Shown in pieces: positions 33,454 to 48,000 of a stretch of 64,000 nucleotides of DNA. The first letter of the stretch is position 1; every line of letters starts with the position of its first letter. The DNA is taken from the NCBI RefSeq assembly GCF_043641665.1, contig NC_092183.1, positions 15,648,501 to 15,712,500 of the forward strand, in the 5' to 3' direction. The notes under the pieces are model-generated. The model was not told the origin of the DNA. It was given only the letters and a program-made list of their open reading frames with translations, and searched no databases. Both the position numbers and the translations under genes were made by a program. This DNA is from Enoplosus armatus. Its lineage: Eukaryota > Chordata > Actinopteri > Centrarchiformes > Enoplosidae.

Positions 33454-34379
33454 GACACACACACACGCATACAAGCTCAGCTCACTCAGATAAGCCCTCC
33501 TACCTATCTAACAGTAGCCAATCGAGGTGATTATTAGGCAGGAGTTGATCAACTGTGGTCCAGCCTCTCCCCCGTGTGGAAAAGCCACGCACAGAGGTTC
33601 CAGTTAACGACTATATGTTGACTTCCCTGCGCATTAGTCGCAACGCATTTCCATTTGAGAGGATCCATTTCTGTAGATGAACTCTAATGTTTTTTTTGTT
33701 TTTTTTTAACACAAACTTCATAATGTAAATACACAACCACATTCCAGTTAAAACACTGTCTAAAATGAAACATCTTATTCTTAAGGCGACCTTTATTGAT
33801 ATCCCCCTCTACCCTTTCCTGTGCGCATCTCGAAATCCAATAGCCACGAGACTGCGACTCCAAAAACTGTCTAAAGTGGCTCAATGGGGTGGATTGAGAA
33901 CTCCCTGACGATATTGACAGAAATGTGTTGTTGGAACAAACAGAAGATTATGACTCAAATTCAACCAGAGACATGTCTGCACCACCCCGTTTCCATTGCG
34001 CACCCTTGGATATGACTGGTGCGCTCTACACAAGGCATCAACATGAGACTTAATTATCATGATTACATACGTTGCGTATACAACAAGCGACCACACCTAT
34101 AATAAAGCTTTGAATTTGGTATCATTTATTTATCATTTGATTGATTTTATGCTAAATATGAAAACACCAGATGTGGAGGTCTAAAGTGAAGATGCACTCA
34201 CTGTAAAATGACAGATGTGTTACCTGCACAAATGATCCGCGTGATTTCGGAACAGTCTGATTGGATGCGAGGGTACCTCTCCGGTTCAGGGCCAAATTAA
34301 GTCCCCGCCGCCCCCCCTTCTCAAGGTGTCTCATTCACTTTTCGGATGGGCACTCTGCTCCTCCTCTCCAACACTGACG

Positions 34380-34649
34380 AAATAACAGTGTGCGTTTGGC
34401 AAAATTGAACTTGTTGCTTGCCAGCACTTCACGGTTTCTGTCGTTTAGTTCAGAACCAGAGTGGGACTCTGCGACTCTGGAGCATCAAGGAGAAGAGAAA
34501 GGCGCGTCGGTGAGATAAGTGCTGTTGCGCCGATTTGGAGTGGACATATTTGGGCACTTTTTACGCACGCATGCTACGCACTGGGACTAACTGGATTTAA
34601 GGACATATATCGATATTTGTACATTTTATGGAATAAAACACCTTTAAAC
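34380..34649 (+). other. vcan: Probable non-coding exon 1 of vcan
   Basis: A GTAAGT donor lies at 34650. Coding exon 2 opens with its ATG directly at the splice acceptor, so the whole 5' UTR must come from upstream, and this locally more CpG-rich block is the best candidate. Two tiny upstream reading frames lie in it, at 34571-34600 (9 codons) and 34628-34636 (2 codons). The 5' border is approximate. Confidence 0.5.
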
Positions 34650-36142
34650 GTAAGTATTTTCTGTTTATGTGTGAACTGAACTATGAATTAAGACAATTGT
34701 TCTAGACCCGATAATTGGCAAGTAAAGCAATTCGTAGCTTATGTTTGACAAATAAAACAAATGAGTCTATATAAATTAACTTCTCAGCAAAGTGTTCAGC
34801 ACGAACGCACCCAGTGATGCCGTGTTGTCCTTAGATAACCTACTCTGGTGTGTAGGCACGTGAATTTCCATAAACAGCATTGCGGATTGGCGGATTACAC
34901 TACAGTTTTTTTTTAATTCTCACTTTACGATTTACAGCATGTTGTCCTGTTATAATTTCTGTTGAACATCCACAAGAAACAGGTGTTTCTGTGAAGAAAA
35001 AAGAAAGTCGCGGAAACGGCACCAAAAGTCAAAGTTTTAATCAACTCCTTAACTAGATGACAATATCAGTGTTTAGCTCCCAGTAGCAGATATTTTTATT
35101 TCATTGCAGGGAGCATCTCCGAGCTGCACATAAATGACCACTGCTCCAAAAGTCTGCTACCAATTATACGCCTGTGTGATGCTGCTGATCTTTCTTTGAA
35201 AGTTTTCCGAAATTCCGATTTCCTAGAAGCCCTTCTGCAACTGCCTGTAGTTTATCATTCTACAAATATTTAAGAAATACGTTTTAAGTAAATCAGAAAC
35301 AAATATTGGGAGATGTAACATTATGAGTCGTAGACTTCTTTCTCTTATTGTCTCCCCAAAGTTTAATTTCATTACTTTCCAATAGGGTGGGTCCACTGAC
35401 TCGGATAGACTTGTGGGAGTGCTGGCATTAAGTCACAATTATACCCACCCTGAAATATTTTAGATGATTTTTTGCCAGTTGCCATTGTATAGTGAGTGTC
35501 TTGTTGTTATAGAGAACAGTTTTGCAGCTCCCACTGTGTCCCACCACTTGTGCTTACACAGTGGGGTGGAAATGAGAGTGGTGGGCTCACTGCTGATGTC
35601 CTTCTGTCTCTGAAAACTCTGCAGTTCTAGGAACTCAAGCTTCTCAGCTCCGCCACCCACAAATTCACTGAAAACATGAGCCTGCCTCATTAAATATATA
35701 TATTTTTTTTTATTTCTCATCGGAACAAATGAAAATATTCTTCCTGGAAATGTGATATGTCAGGTAAATGTGATGTCCTGTAAACATATTTAAAAGAGGG
35801 AAATCAATGCATCTAGGAAATGCTTTAGTTTATTTATTTCTAAGTTTATTTATATTGGTAAATATACAAAATCCTGGCTAGTAATTGTTATTTGGGATTT
35901 TAAGATTCACTAATGTCTGGATATCTGATATAATTGCAATGTTTAGATGAGGAATAGATGCTTACACCATTGATTCTCTCTGAAATCCATGCATTACCGA
36001 AAGAAAACAGACTTATCTATTGCAACTCAACAAATGTATGTCTCTCTAGGAAAATGTGGATGCCCTAGAAAAACTAATAGAAACAACATAAAAGATCTTG
36101 TATGAGTTGTTTCCTAATGCACCTTTTTAATTTTTCCAACAG
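34650..36142 (+). other. vcan: vcan intron 1
   Basis: About 1.5 kb between the probable 5' UTR exon and the signal peptide exon. AT-rich, with no other recognisable feature. Confidence 0.55.
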
Positions 36143-36206
36143 ATGATACTAAATATAAAGCATATCCTGTGGTTATATTGTCTCTGTGAAGCTGCAACTG
36201 CAACAG
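36143..36206 (+). CDS. vcan: vcan exon 2, signal peptide
   Basis: The acceptor TTTCCAACAG is immediately followed by the ATG; joined to exon 1 the context has A at -3. It encodes [20 protein letters not shown], matching the start of mammalian versican (MF-INIK-ILW pattern) and forming a hydrophobic signal peptide. Donor GTAAGT at 36207; one base carried over. Confidence 0.93.
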
Positions 36207-39200
36207 GTAAGTTGTGAATGAGTAAATGCTTCTCCCTCCACCTCCCTCTCTTTCTCAGTCACTCCTCTCTCCCTCCCTCCTTCTCCCTCCCTCTCTCTTC
36301 TTCTCTTCATCTTCCTCCCTCTCTCCCTACCCCTCCCTCCTACTCTTCCTCTGTCCACCTCAGTGTGTTGCACCAAACACAAAGTAATTTGACATGGTCA
36401 CAATCAGCCGGCGTCCGTGCTCTACAGCTTATCTGAAGCAAACTGACTGATGTGTCAGAGGTGTGTATCACTCTGTTCTTAAAGTAGCAGACTGTGAAAC
36501 CTGCAATACTTTACTCAATGGTGAAGGTGACAGTGTTGAGGTTTGGATCTCGGGCCCCTTCGGCCCCCCTGGCTCTCCTGGCCTCCTGGTCCCTGGCCTT
36601 GTCTCTGGGTATGGATGGACACCTTTCAATTAGACTGGGCTCCCAGTCTGGAAATAACAGCTGGTTTCACCCCTCATCCTAATAAGGACCTATGTTAAAG
36701 CACACACAGTCATGCCTCTGGGGCTGTCCCACCACTGTTTCCAGAGCATTCCCCCACATTGTTCCCTGTGAATGCCCCCCCTTTGAAGAAAAAGGTAGAT
36801 CTTCTTCCTCTCCACAGGGCTAAATGTGATTCAGCCTGTTGCCATTCATTTGTGTGCGGCATCCTGTCTGACATCCCAGAGTCTGGAGTGAGACTGAGGT
36901 AGTCAACAGCTTTAACTGTGGACAGACCTCAGGGGGGAGGGGGATTAAGCATAGTAACTGTTAACCTTGTCTGGTTTCGCAGTAATGTACTTCTTTACTG
37001 TTTGCAACAGAATATTGCAGCTGTAGGATTAAATTAAACATCCTTTACTTGCAACAATGTAGGTGTGTAACATCAGTAATGCGTTTTCAGCTGAGAATAG
37101 AATCAGAGGTCATGAAAAGGGAGATACATAATATTGTCCAGTGTGCCGCATGCTGATGACATATTTTACTTGTTTTTGTGTGCGTCTAACTGTCATCATT
37201 AGTTAGTTAGTCATGTAGGTGAATGGGCTTTATTTGAGAAGGAAACCTAACATGCACAGAACTCAGCAGTGGCATAACATGAAGTGATGCAGCCATGACT
37301 CCACTTTTAACCAATTATCTTTAACTTCGTACAAACATGCTGTACATACACTACAGTTAGTGTTAAATGTGTTCCCACACCCATCACTTTAAGGATGAGG
37401 TTTGACTTTCCAAGAGCCATTTTCAGGCCATGATGCTTGTTTTTTTTATTAGGCTGGGTGTAGTTGTCACACCCCGTCAATGTAAATGAGTCGGGCAGTT
37501 TATGGTGTCTACTTGCATCTGTTAGAATGAGAGTAAACACAAGAGACATGTATTTGTCTGGAAGAAAATAAATGAAGAAAATGGAGAGCAGCTAAAAACA
37601 ACAAAAAATACAGTAGTGAATTAATTAACATGAATTGAAAATGTATTTAACCCTTTTGCTTTTTGCCTTTCAGCCTCCAACACATTATCGATAATCAGAC
37701 CAGTCACTGGATCCCTCTCTGGGAAGGTAAATCTTCCCTGCTTCTTCTCCACCATCCCAACCTCAGCACCCGTCATCAGTCCCAACGGAACAGCCATTTA
37801 TAGCAGAGATTATTTGCGGATCAAATGGACCAAAATAGAGGGAGAAGTAGAATCCACAGTGCTGGTGGCACAAAATGGGGTCATCAAAATAGGCTCCAGC
37901 TACAGGAACCGCGTATCAGTGCCCAGTCACCCTGAGGATGTAGGCGATGCCTCACTGACAATGGTCAGGCTGCGTGCCAGTGACGCGGGCACTTATCGCT
38001 GTGAGGTCATGTACGGCATTGAGGACACCCAGGATACAGTTAACCTCGATGTCAACGGTAAGACATTCATGATATGCTTCCCACATCACACTGGAATCAG
38101 ACAAATGACTTGCTTCCCCAAGATACTCTCTGAATGTAGAGGGGGGTTGCTGCAAGGGCTTAATAATAGTGGAATGTGATACAAGCGGTGATAGAAATGT
38201 AAACGGTATAAAAGAACTTTGGGCGCCCTTCTGCTTACTTTGATAGCAGCAGCTACCCAGTAGTTACGCAGAGTAACCACAGTTTTCAGTTCTTATTTTA
38301 GAGACGATGCACTCTTAAAAAGAATCAGATGAGACTTCGGGACCCTGTCCATGCCAAGTACTGCAATGTTTTAATTCCAGTGTTCATCCATCAAACCCAA
38401 TCTGCCATCAGAGCCCAAATACGGATGGTATTCCACATGTTGGTATGGGCAGAAGCTACAGTATGTTATAACCTCTTCCATCCCTGTCATCTTGGGTGCC
38501 ACCTTGTCAGTGGGGATTTTTCTCTTGGTGGGGCACTCAGTGGGTGTTACCAAGTCTTTTTACTTTGCCTTCACTGAGCAATAACAGTATTCCCCAATAC
38601 CCCTCATCAAATGTGTTACATTATGCATACAATAATGCAACATTACTGCAGAGCCAAACGTTATCCTTGGGGGGGTTAGCAGTCCTTACCTAGTGTCATC
38701 ATGTGCATTCTACATATGAGAAGTATTCTGGGAGATGTAGAAAACATGGGTGGGGTGGGGGGACACTGGGATAGTTTTGGTTTTCACTGGTTTACAATCT
38801 GCACAACCTCTTTTCCAACTATCTGCAATGTTAATTAGGACTATAAATCATGTCTTCTGCGCATGTTTACTGTCCACAAATATGGGGATTTCAGGGCCAT
38901 GGCATCATCTGCAGTTATCCTGTTCATTTGTGGTGAACTCTATGAGTATTTCGCTTATCCTTTTGGCTTATTGCAAAGTTCCCCCTTTCCAAAGAAGCTG
39001 AGAGTCTGAGAGAATTATTTCACCCATGGTGTGTGCTTTATAAGACATTTGCCATAATTTATAACACTGAAATTATGCTGATTAATTCCAGATCACTAGG
39101 TTCATGTTTCTATAGAAAATTTTTTTTTTCTATAATTTGTTGCCAGGTGTTGTGTTTCACTACCGGGCAAGCACCAGCAGGTACACTTTGGACTACCAGG

Positions 39201-41998
39201 CGGCTGTCCAAACTTGCCACAATATTGGAGCAACTATTGCTACATACGACCAACTAAGAGCAGCCTATGAGGATGGCTTTGATCAATGTGATGCCGGCTG
39301 GATTGGCGACCAGACAGTGAGGTTAGCTGCTTAAAGTCATTTCAACGATGCTATTCAATGATATATATTTGATTGTATATATGTACTGTATGTATAAATG
39401 CTTTCTCACATAAGATGATGTGACCTATGTGTTACAATGGCTCTTCTCTTCTGTATCTGTACAGATACCCAATTACAAAGCCAAGGAACGGCTGCTATGG
39501 CAACCTGAAGACTAAACCTGGTGTTAGGTCATATGGGACCAGGAAACCTACGGAAACCTATGATGTGTACTGTTATGTCGACAAACTTGATGGTAAGTCA
39601 GCCTCAAAATTAGGTTTTTCTCTTTATAAGTAATGAGGTGTCATTGAGAGGCACTGACACACCCTCTGGCTGGAATGATGAAACCTCCAAATTATCACAG
39701 TAGAAGCAAATTACTTTTACAGCTTATAAAACCACTGTGGAAATACACTCAATTGTTTTGTTTGAATAAGACAATAGGTGACAATGAGTGAGAATGTTTT
39801 ATATATTTTGTTGCGCCAAACAATTTTTCGTGTTGTAGAAAGGGAGTTAGGGTTAGAGAGAAACTCCCAATAATTTGACTCTAAAGCAGGAATCGACATT
39901 CATTCTCCACCATAGAGGTTTTTGAAAAATTCACCAACAAAATTTTTTAAATGTCTTTGGCACTGCTTATGGGAAGTCTTCACTTCTCAGCCAACGGTCT
40001 TTTGCTGTCTGTTCATTATCCAGCCTGTTATTGCTGATGGACTCAACTCCGCTCAGAGTGTTTTATGAGTGTTAACACCCCTCTTGACACATCTAAACTC
40101 CAGTCAGCCCCTGTTGTTGCTCTTCTTATCTGGGATTTGTACATTGCAGCCCTGCTGCAGTACATAATAGTAATAGTTTAAATTATTTTGGCACAAGTCG
40201 CAAATCAATTAGTTGTGAACATGAAGATATCCATCAGTATTGTGACATTCGTATTATTAGTGTACAAGCAGATGTAGACAATGGTGTCAGCCAGGGAACG
40301 TCACCCCACCCCATAGCCACCAGGGACATGCACATACATCTTCCACTTAGTTCTCCAATCTCCCCAAAAAACTATACATGCATCTCTGACCTCACTGTAT
40401 TCTGGGTAAGTTGTACATGACGGGTAGGTTGTGCTCTTATTACACATACATCAAAACACTTTACTTAAGAGTTAATTACTTTTTACTGAGTGTATGTTGA
40501 ATCACTATTGTGTGTATTAATTGGTGATAGAAAGTCGCATGATAGGCATTTTTCTGGCCTTCATTAAATCATCATTCATTAGCATTAGAATGTTAATTAA
40601 TTTCCATAAATATTCACCTAGCTGCTTTAAGATGCACGCTGAGTTGAAATTTGGTGATAATCATGTAGTCTAGAAGAGTTTGGATGAAAATTAGCTTTTA
40701 CTAATATATAACTATATAACAATTACCATATAAAATAGTGATGTTTGGTTGTTGATTGTGTTGAAGTTGAAAGTTTGTGGAGGATTTTATGTCTCTTGTC
40801 TGCATTTAACAGGGAAGACATTTCTGGGTGGAAAGCTTCTCCTAATCTCAATGCCATTGTAAATCAATGGGATGTAACCAACATGGGATATTTGAGACGT
40901 TACGCCCAAGACTAACTGAAAACATGTAGTCAGTCAGTCATCCTCTTAAGTAATGTTGTTTGGATTCAGTTAAGATATGGTCTTTCTGTAGTGTTTCATT
41001 TATGTTATCCTACAGGAAAAGACACATTTTCATAATTGTCATAGTGCAGTGAGCTTTCTGAAGGTATAATCCTTACACAAACTACATGAAGGAAGGAAAC
41101 ACAGGAGGTGTAATCTAGTTCACTCGCCCCGAGGGGAAACCTAATGTCCAGAGTACAGACACATTCATTGACAGGCCAGGCACATTGTCTGCATTGCTAT
41201 CCCACCTCAGATTAATATAATGAATGAACTACTGTTGTCCTAAATATGATCGGTGGGAGATGTTTTGGGTCCGTGCCCTGCACAGCTGTGACTTTCGTCA
41301 GCTGTTTTTGGGCTATGTCTCCTCTGAAAGGTCAAAAATCTAAAAATCTGTAGCTTGAGATTACTCCAAATGTAGGCTATTTAGCTCGGTTTTCAGTTCA
41401 AATAATTAAAAATGAAATATGTAAGGACTGTCCATCTGTTAGTGATACAGCACTGATTCATGCTTTGTGGAATTGGTTAAACAGTGAATTGAGCCCTCTG
41501 CCCTGGGTAACTGCTTACTTAGAGTAATCAGATTGTGTTGCCATGTTGCCTTTGAGTTAGTGCTTTTTGTTAAGTCTTCATTGCATTTTGCCATCTATAT
41601 TTCAGGTGAAGTGTACTATGCTCCTGTGACTCATAAGATGACTTTTGAGGAGGCCAGTGGAGAGTGTAAGAAGAGGAAAGCTGTCCTGGCAACCCCTGGC
41701 CAGCTCCATGCTGCCTGGCGACATGGTCTGGACAAATGTGACTATGGCTGGCTCTCCGATGGCAGTGCACGACATCCTGTTGCAGTACCCAGAATGCAGT
41801 GTGGGGGAGGCCTGCTCGGTGTCAGGACCATGTACCGCTACAGAAACCAGACTGGCTTCCCAGAACCAACTAAGAAGCTTGGAGCTTACTGTTTTAAAGG
41901 TAAACTCACCACAAGGTCTTGTTGTTAGTATTTAGTATATTTACAGTATGTCATGATGCAATGTGTTCCCTACATATGGTGGGTCATATGGTGTTGTG

Positions 41999-42039
<41 letters not shown>

Positions 42040-45000
42040 TATATTTTGGTTTAGACAGGCAGACAGTGATTGAAGGCACAGACCGTTCCCTGTCAAAACC
42101 AGGCCTGGACTATGAGGAGCTATGATCTCATCTCCTATTAGCCTCTGCTCCCCCACCCTTTGATTTTCTGCTTCTTTGCACCACTGTACGCATTCCCACA
42201 TCTGAACCAGACCAACATTTTAAAATGTTTAGAACCTGTCTCATCTTTTGTCCATTGTTCTGTTCCACTGTGTGTCTGTTTTTTGTTTTATGATTGTATA
42301 GTTTTGATGACAATAACAACAACAACATGAGCAAAGCGGAGGGCTGATTTTCTTATGAGCATTGCGTGTTACGTGACAGACTAGTCATACAGATTGCAGT
42401 GTCCAGTTGACCTCACTGTCTCACATTTTAGTTTCCCGCCCATTTCTGTTGCAACAAAATTAGCCGAGAGGAGAGTAAAATCAGAATGTGAAGTCTGTTT
42501 ACTTTAAAAGCAATGGGCATGGCAGTTCTTGGTCTAATGGGGAGATTAATGACCAATAGTTTGCTTGAGTTTGTGAACAGTCAGTATCTGTCTGTGTTAT
42601 CTTTATTACTTCCAGATGGGCTAATCAAGGCTCCTTAAGCTTTATCTTTATACAACCTCACTGATGATGTGAAACCAATTAAATTCAATGACATTGAGTA
42701 CTATTCAAAATAGTCGACATTTTCATTATGAATTGCAATTCCACTCATGACAAATTCTAAATAAATCTGAGTAGCCAAGCTGCTGGGGATATGGAAATGT
42801 ATCAGTTGTGACTTTTGTAAACTTTTTCACTTTCTGTGGACTTGCTTAGGACACACTTACGCATGCATGGAAACGACTCCTTGCTGCCAACCATGGTGAT
42901 TACTAACCATGGGAAGGCAGGAGAATATAGCTCTGGATCCCTACAAATAGTGACACTTCATGGTTCACTTGAAGCAGAATTAGGCTAATCCCTCAAAATG
43001 TGAGTGTTTTTAACTAATCAGTATCCCCAGGGCAAAACCAAATGACAGATGACAGTTGCCATTTAGAGAAACAGCGAAAGTAACTAATACCACACCTGTC
43101 AGCCTTTTTAGTCTCACTATCTAACTCCCTTTTCGCCTTTCTCATCTCATTTCCGCTGTCAGAGTTTGCCCTCCGTCATTCTCACTTGTACTTATCTGAG
43201 CAGACGTTTGGATAATGGACAAAGCTACTGGTGGACTTCTAAATTCGGTCATCCTCGGTGACCCCTGACCTGGCCTTTCCATCTTTACAAATGAGAGGGT
43301 GGACAGATAAGCTGGCCCCTGCCTGGCCATTTACTGCCCCTGAGCTATGCTAACTCTCGCGGTGATAAGTCCCCATGGAGTTCAGAGGGCACACAAACAG
43401 GCCACCCTCACCTCCTGCTCTGTGTATTACATGTCAGCTCTCTCACTCCTGTTGTATTTACGCCCCTGTCTAAGTGCCTTTCAAGTACCCTTGTTTGGTG
43501 AGACTCACTCCATCATTCCCTGCTTTCCCACTCCCAAGAATATCTCAGAAATGAAATATTATGTAAACCTATGTCAGTTAGACTACACAGGAAGACTGGG
43601 AGAGGAAGTTGGTGCAGAGGAAAAAGGTTGGATAATTGGTCTTTGATTGATCTCTGGATTGGCCAGAAGAAAACAAAGGCCTCAGTAACAGCAACAGCTC
43701 AAACACATCAGTGAGATAATGCACTCCCTCTGAGAGCAGGCCCAATTTTTCCTGTTAGGGAAAAACGTGTCTCACACCTTACATCAGAGATAGTTTCATG
43801 AAGAAAGAGGGCTAGTACGTAATGGTCAACAGCTGGCTTTACACAATCTGTCTGTGCCAGCGACGAAAGCTCTCTAAAGCTGTTACACTGCTTTTTATGG
43901 GTGTGAGTAAATGAGAGAGCATGGGAGGACAGAGGGCCAGGGAGTAAGAGGCGCATTCAAGAGAAACATAAAGGAGTTAAAGGGATTTACTCATTAATAA
44001 AACCTTAAGAATAAGTAGAGAAGTTCATTAGTGAGCATTTGAAGACCATCACTGAGAGATGAAATCAGGGAGTGCTGCTCAATGACAGGACAAAATACAA
44101 GTAAACGCTCTGGACGGACTGGAGGAGAGACAGTGGACCGGGTACAGTAGAGGACAAAAATAGTCAGGGCAACTCTAACAAAACCACAACACTAGATTCC
44201 TTAAAGTTTATATGCTCTTTAGTTCCTCTGTTACAGGCATGTGAATCCTTTCAGGCAGATCAGAAAATGTTTAGAGAAACATTCAAAGTGCACTTGGTTT
44301 TTCACAGAAAATAGAACACTTTGAAAATTACCTCATCTGCCATGAGCTGATGACAAACTATCCAATTTCATGGTACAAGAGACAGACTATGAAATGGAAA
44401 ATCAGCATGATAATATTGGCCTCACTAATACCTTAAGATAATTTAGGTTATTTGCCAACAATTCTAGTGCAGATAAAAACGTTGTTCCATAACTTAGCAT
44501 TGGTTCCACTGTTCCTAATGACAACATTGCGTGAATGAATGTTAGTGCAGGCTATAAACAACATGAAGAGTTAAGAGAGGAAGTATTTCACTCTAAGGTT
44601 TCTAGGAAACCTTTAACTCTGGGTACTTTAATGTTAAGTGACACACTGGTATTGCAGCTGTGGCATATTACTCCTTGACTCATGTGACTCATGAGGCTTA
44701 CAGTCTCACAAACTGCCTGTATATATATATATATCATAAATGTATCTGTGTAAAACACCATGAATGTCTAAAATGTTATTCAAGCGAGGTGACTGACATT
44801 TTGACAATTAGATCTTTTTAATCTTGGCATCTTCCCACACCTCAACATGGTGTCTATTCTTGAAGTGTGGATCCTGGCTATTTGGCTCAGTAATGTGGCA
44901 GATATGGCATTCTCTTTCCCACTGTGGGGATGAATGGTATTAAAATATAAAAGATTCCAGTGATGTAATTGAGGTGAGGTGACACTCCTGAGATAAAAGT

Positions 45001-48000
45001 GCTGGTCGCTTAGTGTCTTGACAATAATCACACTATTTATATTTAAAGGAGTAATAGTCAGACAGATGATTTTTTGCTTTTTTGCTTTTTTAATGTATGT
45101 GCTTATGTGTGTTTCTTAGGAAGGAGAGAGGTGATCAACCAGACTTCCTTTGTGGATGTGTCTGTGGAAGGAATCACCACCACCAGCATCAGCTCCACTA
45201 CCTTCATCCCTTTACTGGAGAGTAGCACCACTACACTAACCCCAACACATGAAACTGTTTCAGAGGCAGAAGAGTCTCCAGTTCCTACGAATCCTCCATC
45301 TATGTTCTCTACCAGTATGGCCCCCCCTCGCCCCACTCAAGCAGGCCAAGAAGAAGAGTTAATAACAGTTGCACCTACCATCAAAGAGGAACATGAGGAC
45401 ACTGATGATGTAACAGCCACACCAGACTTTAACATTGAAGACTTTGCAACCAATGTGGAATTTGCTCACCACCGTGGTGACAGGTTCCCAGAACCCCAAA
45501 ACACAACTGAAAGCATTGATACCACAGAGTCAGCGTCCAAGCCCTTTGATGAGACAGACGATCACTCAGTAATTGAGATCAGCACAATCCAACCTGATGT
45601 CCCCATACCAGACGCCTCTCTCATCACAGAGCCCATGTTTGCTCAGGGGAAGACTGAAGAAACTATTCTGGATTCTGGGATCACCACAGCGATGGCCTCT
45701 GACCTCACCGACACAACAGAATCAACCGAACTGACCAGCGAGGAAGTGTTCAGCTCAGAATCTACACCCTCAACCACTGGGCTTCATTCGACAACACCAT
45801 TCCCAGACTATTATCCTAGCGATGATGAGATCGAGACTGGTTTTGCCATAGAGGGAACGCCTCCTTTTCAGCCACCCCAACAAGACCTCTCAGTCAGCAC
45901 TAGTACTACTGCTATTATCACCACCACAGCACCACCACCAGAGACTACCAGCACTGCAACACAAACCACACCTCAAATGCAAGATGTAGAGACGCCAGCT
46001 GTTGTCAACAAGCAAGAGACCACATCTGCAGCTGCGACAGCCACCGCTGTCCTGATTGACAGTGGAACCTCAGCCGAAGATGTGACATCATCAACAAGCG
46101 TCTTTGATGAGTCCACCACTGAGTTGCCAGAGCACAGCGGTGACACCCTGACAGAGGACAGCGACACAGCGACAGAGTTTGGCACAGAGTACTTTACATC
46201 TGCTCCCATGGCTTCAGCTGTGGCTGACACGACCACCACTCCGGGTACAGTGGTTGCTGATGAACAGTCCATCCAAGTGACCACTGTCATGCCGATGCAG
46301 AATGTATCAGGTAAGACATACCAACAATACCTTAAACCTTTGAAGCTTCATTAGACATCTTTGTATTCAATGCTATTGATTCTAATTTAAGCATAATTCA
46401 GATTTGGTTGTGCAAATTGAAAATGCCATTACTTGATCCTTATTTGGCCACAGTAATAAAAAACAATCGTGTCACAACAATCATGTGGTACAAACATAGT
46501 ATAGATAGTATAGTTAAATCTTTCCCCAGCATTGTTGTAGGGTGGTTTATAATAATGTTGTTGCGCTACAGTGGCTGGGAGTTGGGGGACTCTCTGCTGT
46601 CCAGGGTGCTGAAGTGGAGAGAGTTACTATACATGAGAATGTATAGTGGTGGGAGTAAACTGAGGTCACATAAACACAGAATAGGCAATGTACAGTGAGA
46701 GTAGCATCAGGATCATATCATGACTAGAATGTTTAAAAGACATGTTTAAAAACGTAATATAAAACATAGTTGACTAAGGTTGTTATAACTTTTATATCAG
46801 ACTTCATTCTTTGAAGTATCAGATAGACAATGAAAGTGACTTCCAAAGCTTTTGATCAGTGGTTAATACTGTACCTCTGTATATTAATACTGTAATACTG
46901 TAAACTCATTCGCATAAAGCTAAAAGTTTCAGTTAATTTAAATTTTAGATCTCAAACCTTGAGAATGACTGAAAGAATGACGAGATGACTTGTAAACATG
47001 AATCCATTTTCATGTTTGATATTTATCTCTTACAGCCTTTGTACTTTTCAAAGTGTTTCTACTGTGATTTTTATTTAATAGTGACATTATATAATCTATA
47101 TTTCTTGCTTGCTTGAGGTGACACATGGATGACTAAAATGGTCCTTTTGAGTTATGTCAATTATGTATTAGTTAGTAGACATGAGTTAAAGAAATTTAGT
47201 GAGAATTTTGAAATACACATTTAGGCCATGACTTTCAGGTCAACTGCACATGATTTCACATGCAAACAGCAGCTGCATCATTTTTTGCTCCTTTTAATTT
47301 GCTCTCCATCTGAGCTGCAAACATTGCCATGGTGACTCATTCCTTGTCTCTGAAGAGCAGCTTGTGTTGAAGGAAAGGGATTTAGTGAATTGGAAAGGAT
47401 AGCAAGTGATTGAACAGGTCATTTGGCAGTTTTTGGAATTTGGTCTGGATTTGTGGTACAGTAGGCGCTAAGCCTGCCTGAGAGAGCAGCACTCCACATT
47501 ATACACATTCAAACTGTTGGCGTGTCCACCAGCATTACATGCAGTGTGAGTATGTATATACATATATTATTTGCAGGACAAATAATATATGTATTTGCAA
47601 TATTTCTCTCCTAGTGTGTGCATGTACCAACTTACTGACAGCCAGCCTGGCAATCACAGAGTTGTGTTGGCAGTCTACCTGAGCAAGCACAGATGCCTGT
47701 CTTCAGCATAGACTGGACAGCACCAAAAGGGGTGATGTCATCGCTAACGTAAAGTCTCCCCTCTCTGCGAGGACAGCTGGAGGCCGTCTGACGAGAGATC
47801 ATAGCTGCTTTTACTGCTACATCATGTGATGTGGCTCAGCTGAGACACTCAAGCTCTCTTTCTGCCCTCCCGTTTTTTTTGTGGGAAAAGCTTGTGGAAA
47901 ATATTGTGGCACAGGGAGAAGTGTGTTGTCTGGCTGCATGGTGACAAATTGCACAATAATATCAGGATGTTTAATCAGTGTCCATGTGTTTCTGATTAAT

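Larger units (their letters stand above)
23757..34379. other. xrcc4-vcan intergenic region
   Basis: About 10.6 kb with no convincing gene. It contains the candidate xrcc4 terminal exon near 25790, possible poly(A) signals (AATAAA near 26072 and 26996), a dispersed repeat at 30751-31040, and poly(C) runs at 29699-29722 and 33426-33453. Long open frames here, such as 32551-32913, show no recognisable domain. Regulatory elements of vcan may lie here but cannot be identified by eye. Confidence 0.7.

Noticed and set aside
36173..36436. Arg/Glu-rich or Ser/Leu/Pro-rich frames on the two strands
   Set aside because: Produced by the pyrimidine-rich tract in vcan intron 2.
45074..45119. A Met-initiated start just before vcan exon 7
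   Set aside because: It reads through the intron's T-rich tract and acceptor. Exon 7 begins at 45120 and joins exon 6 in phase.
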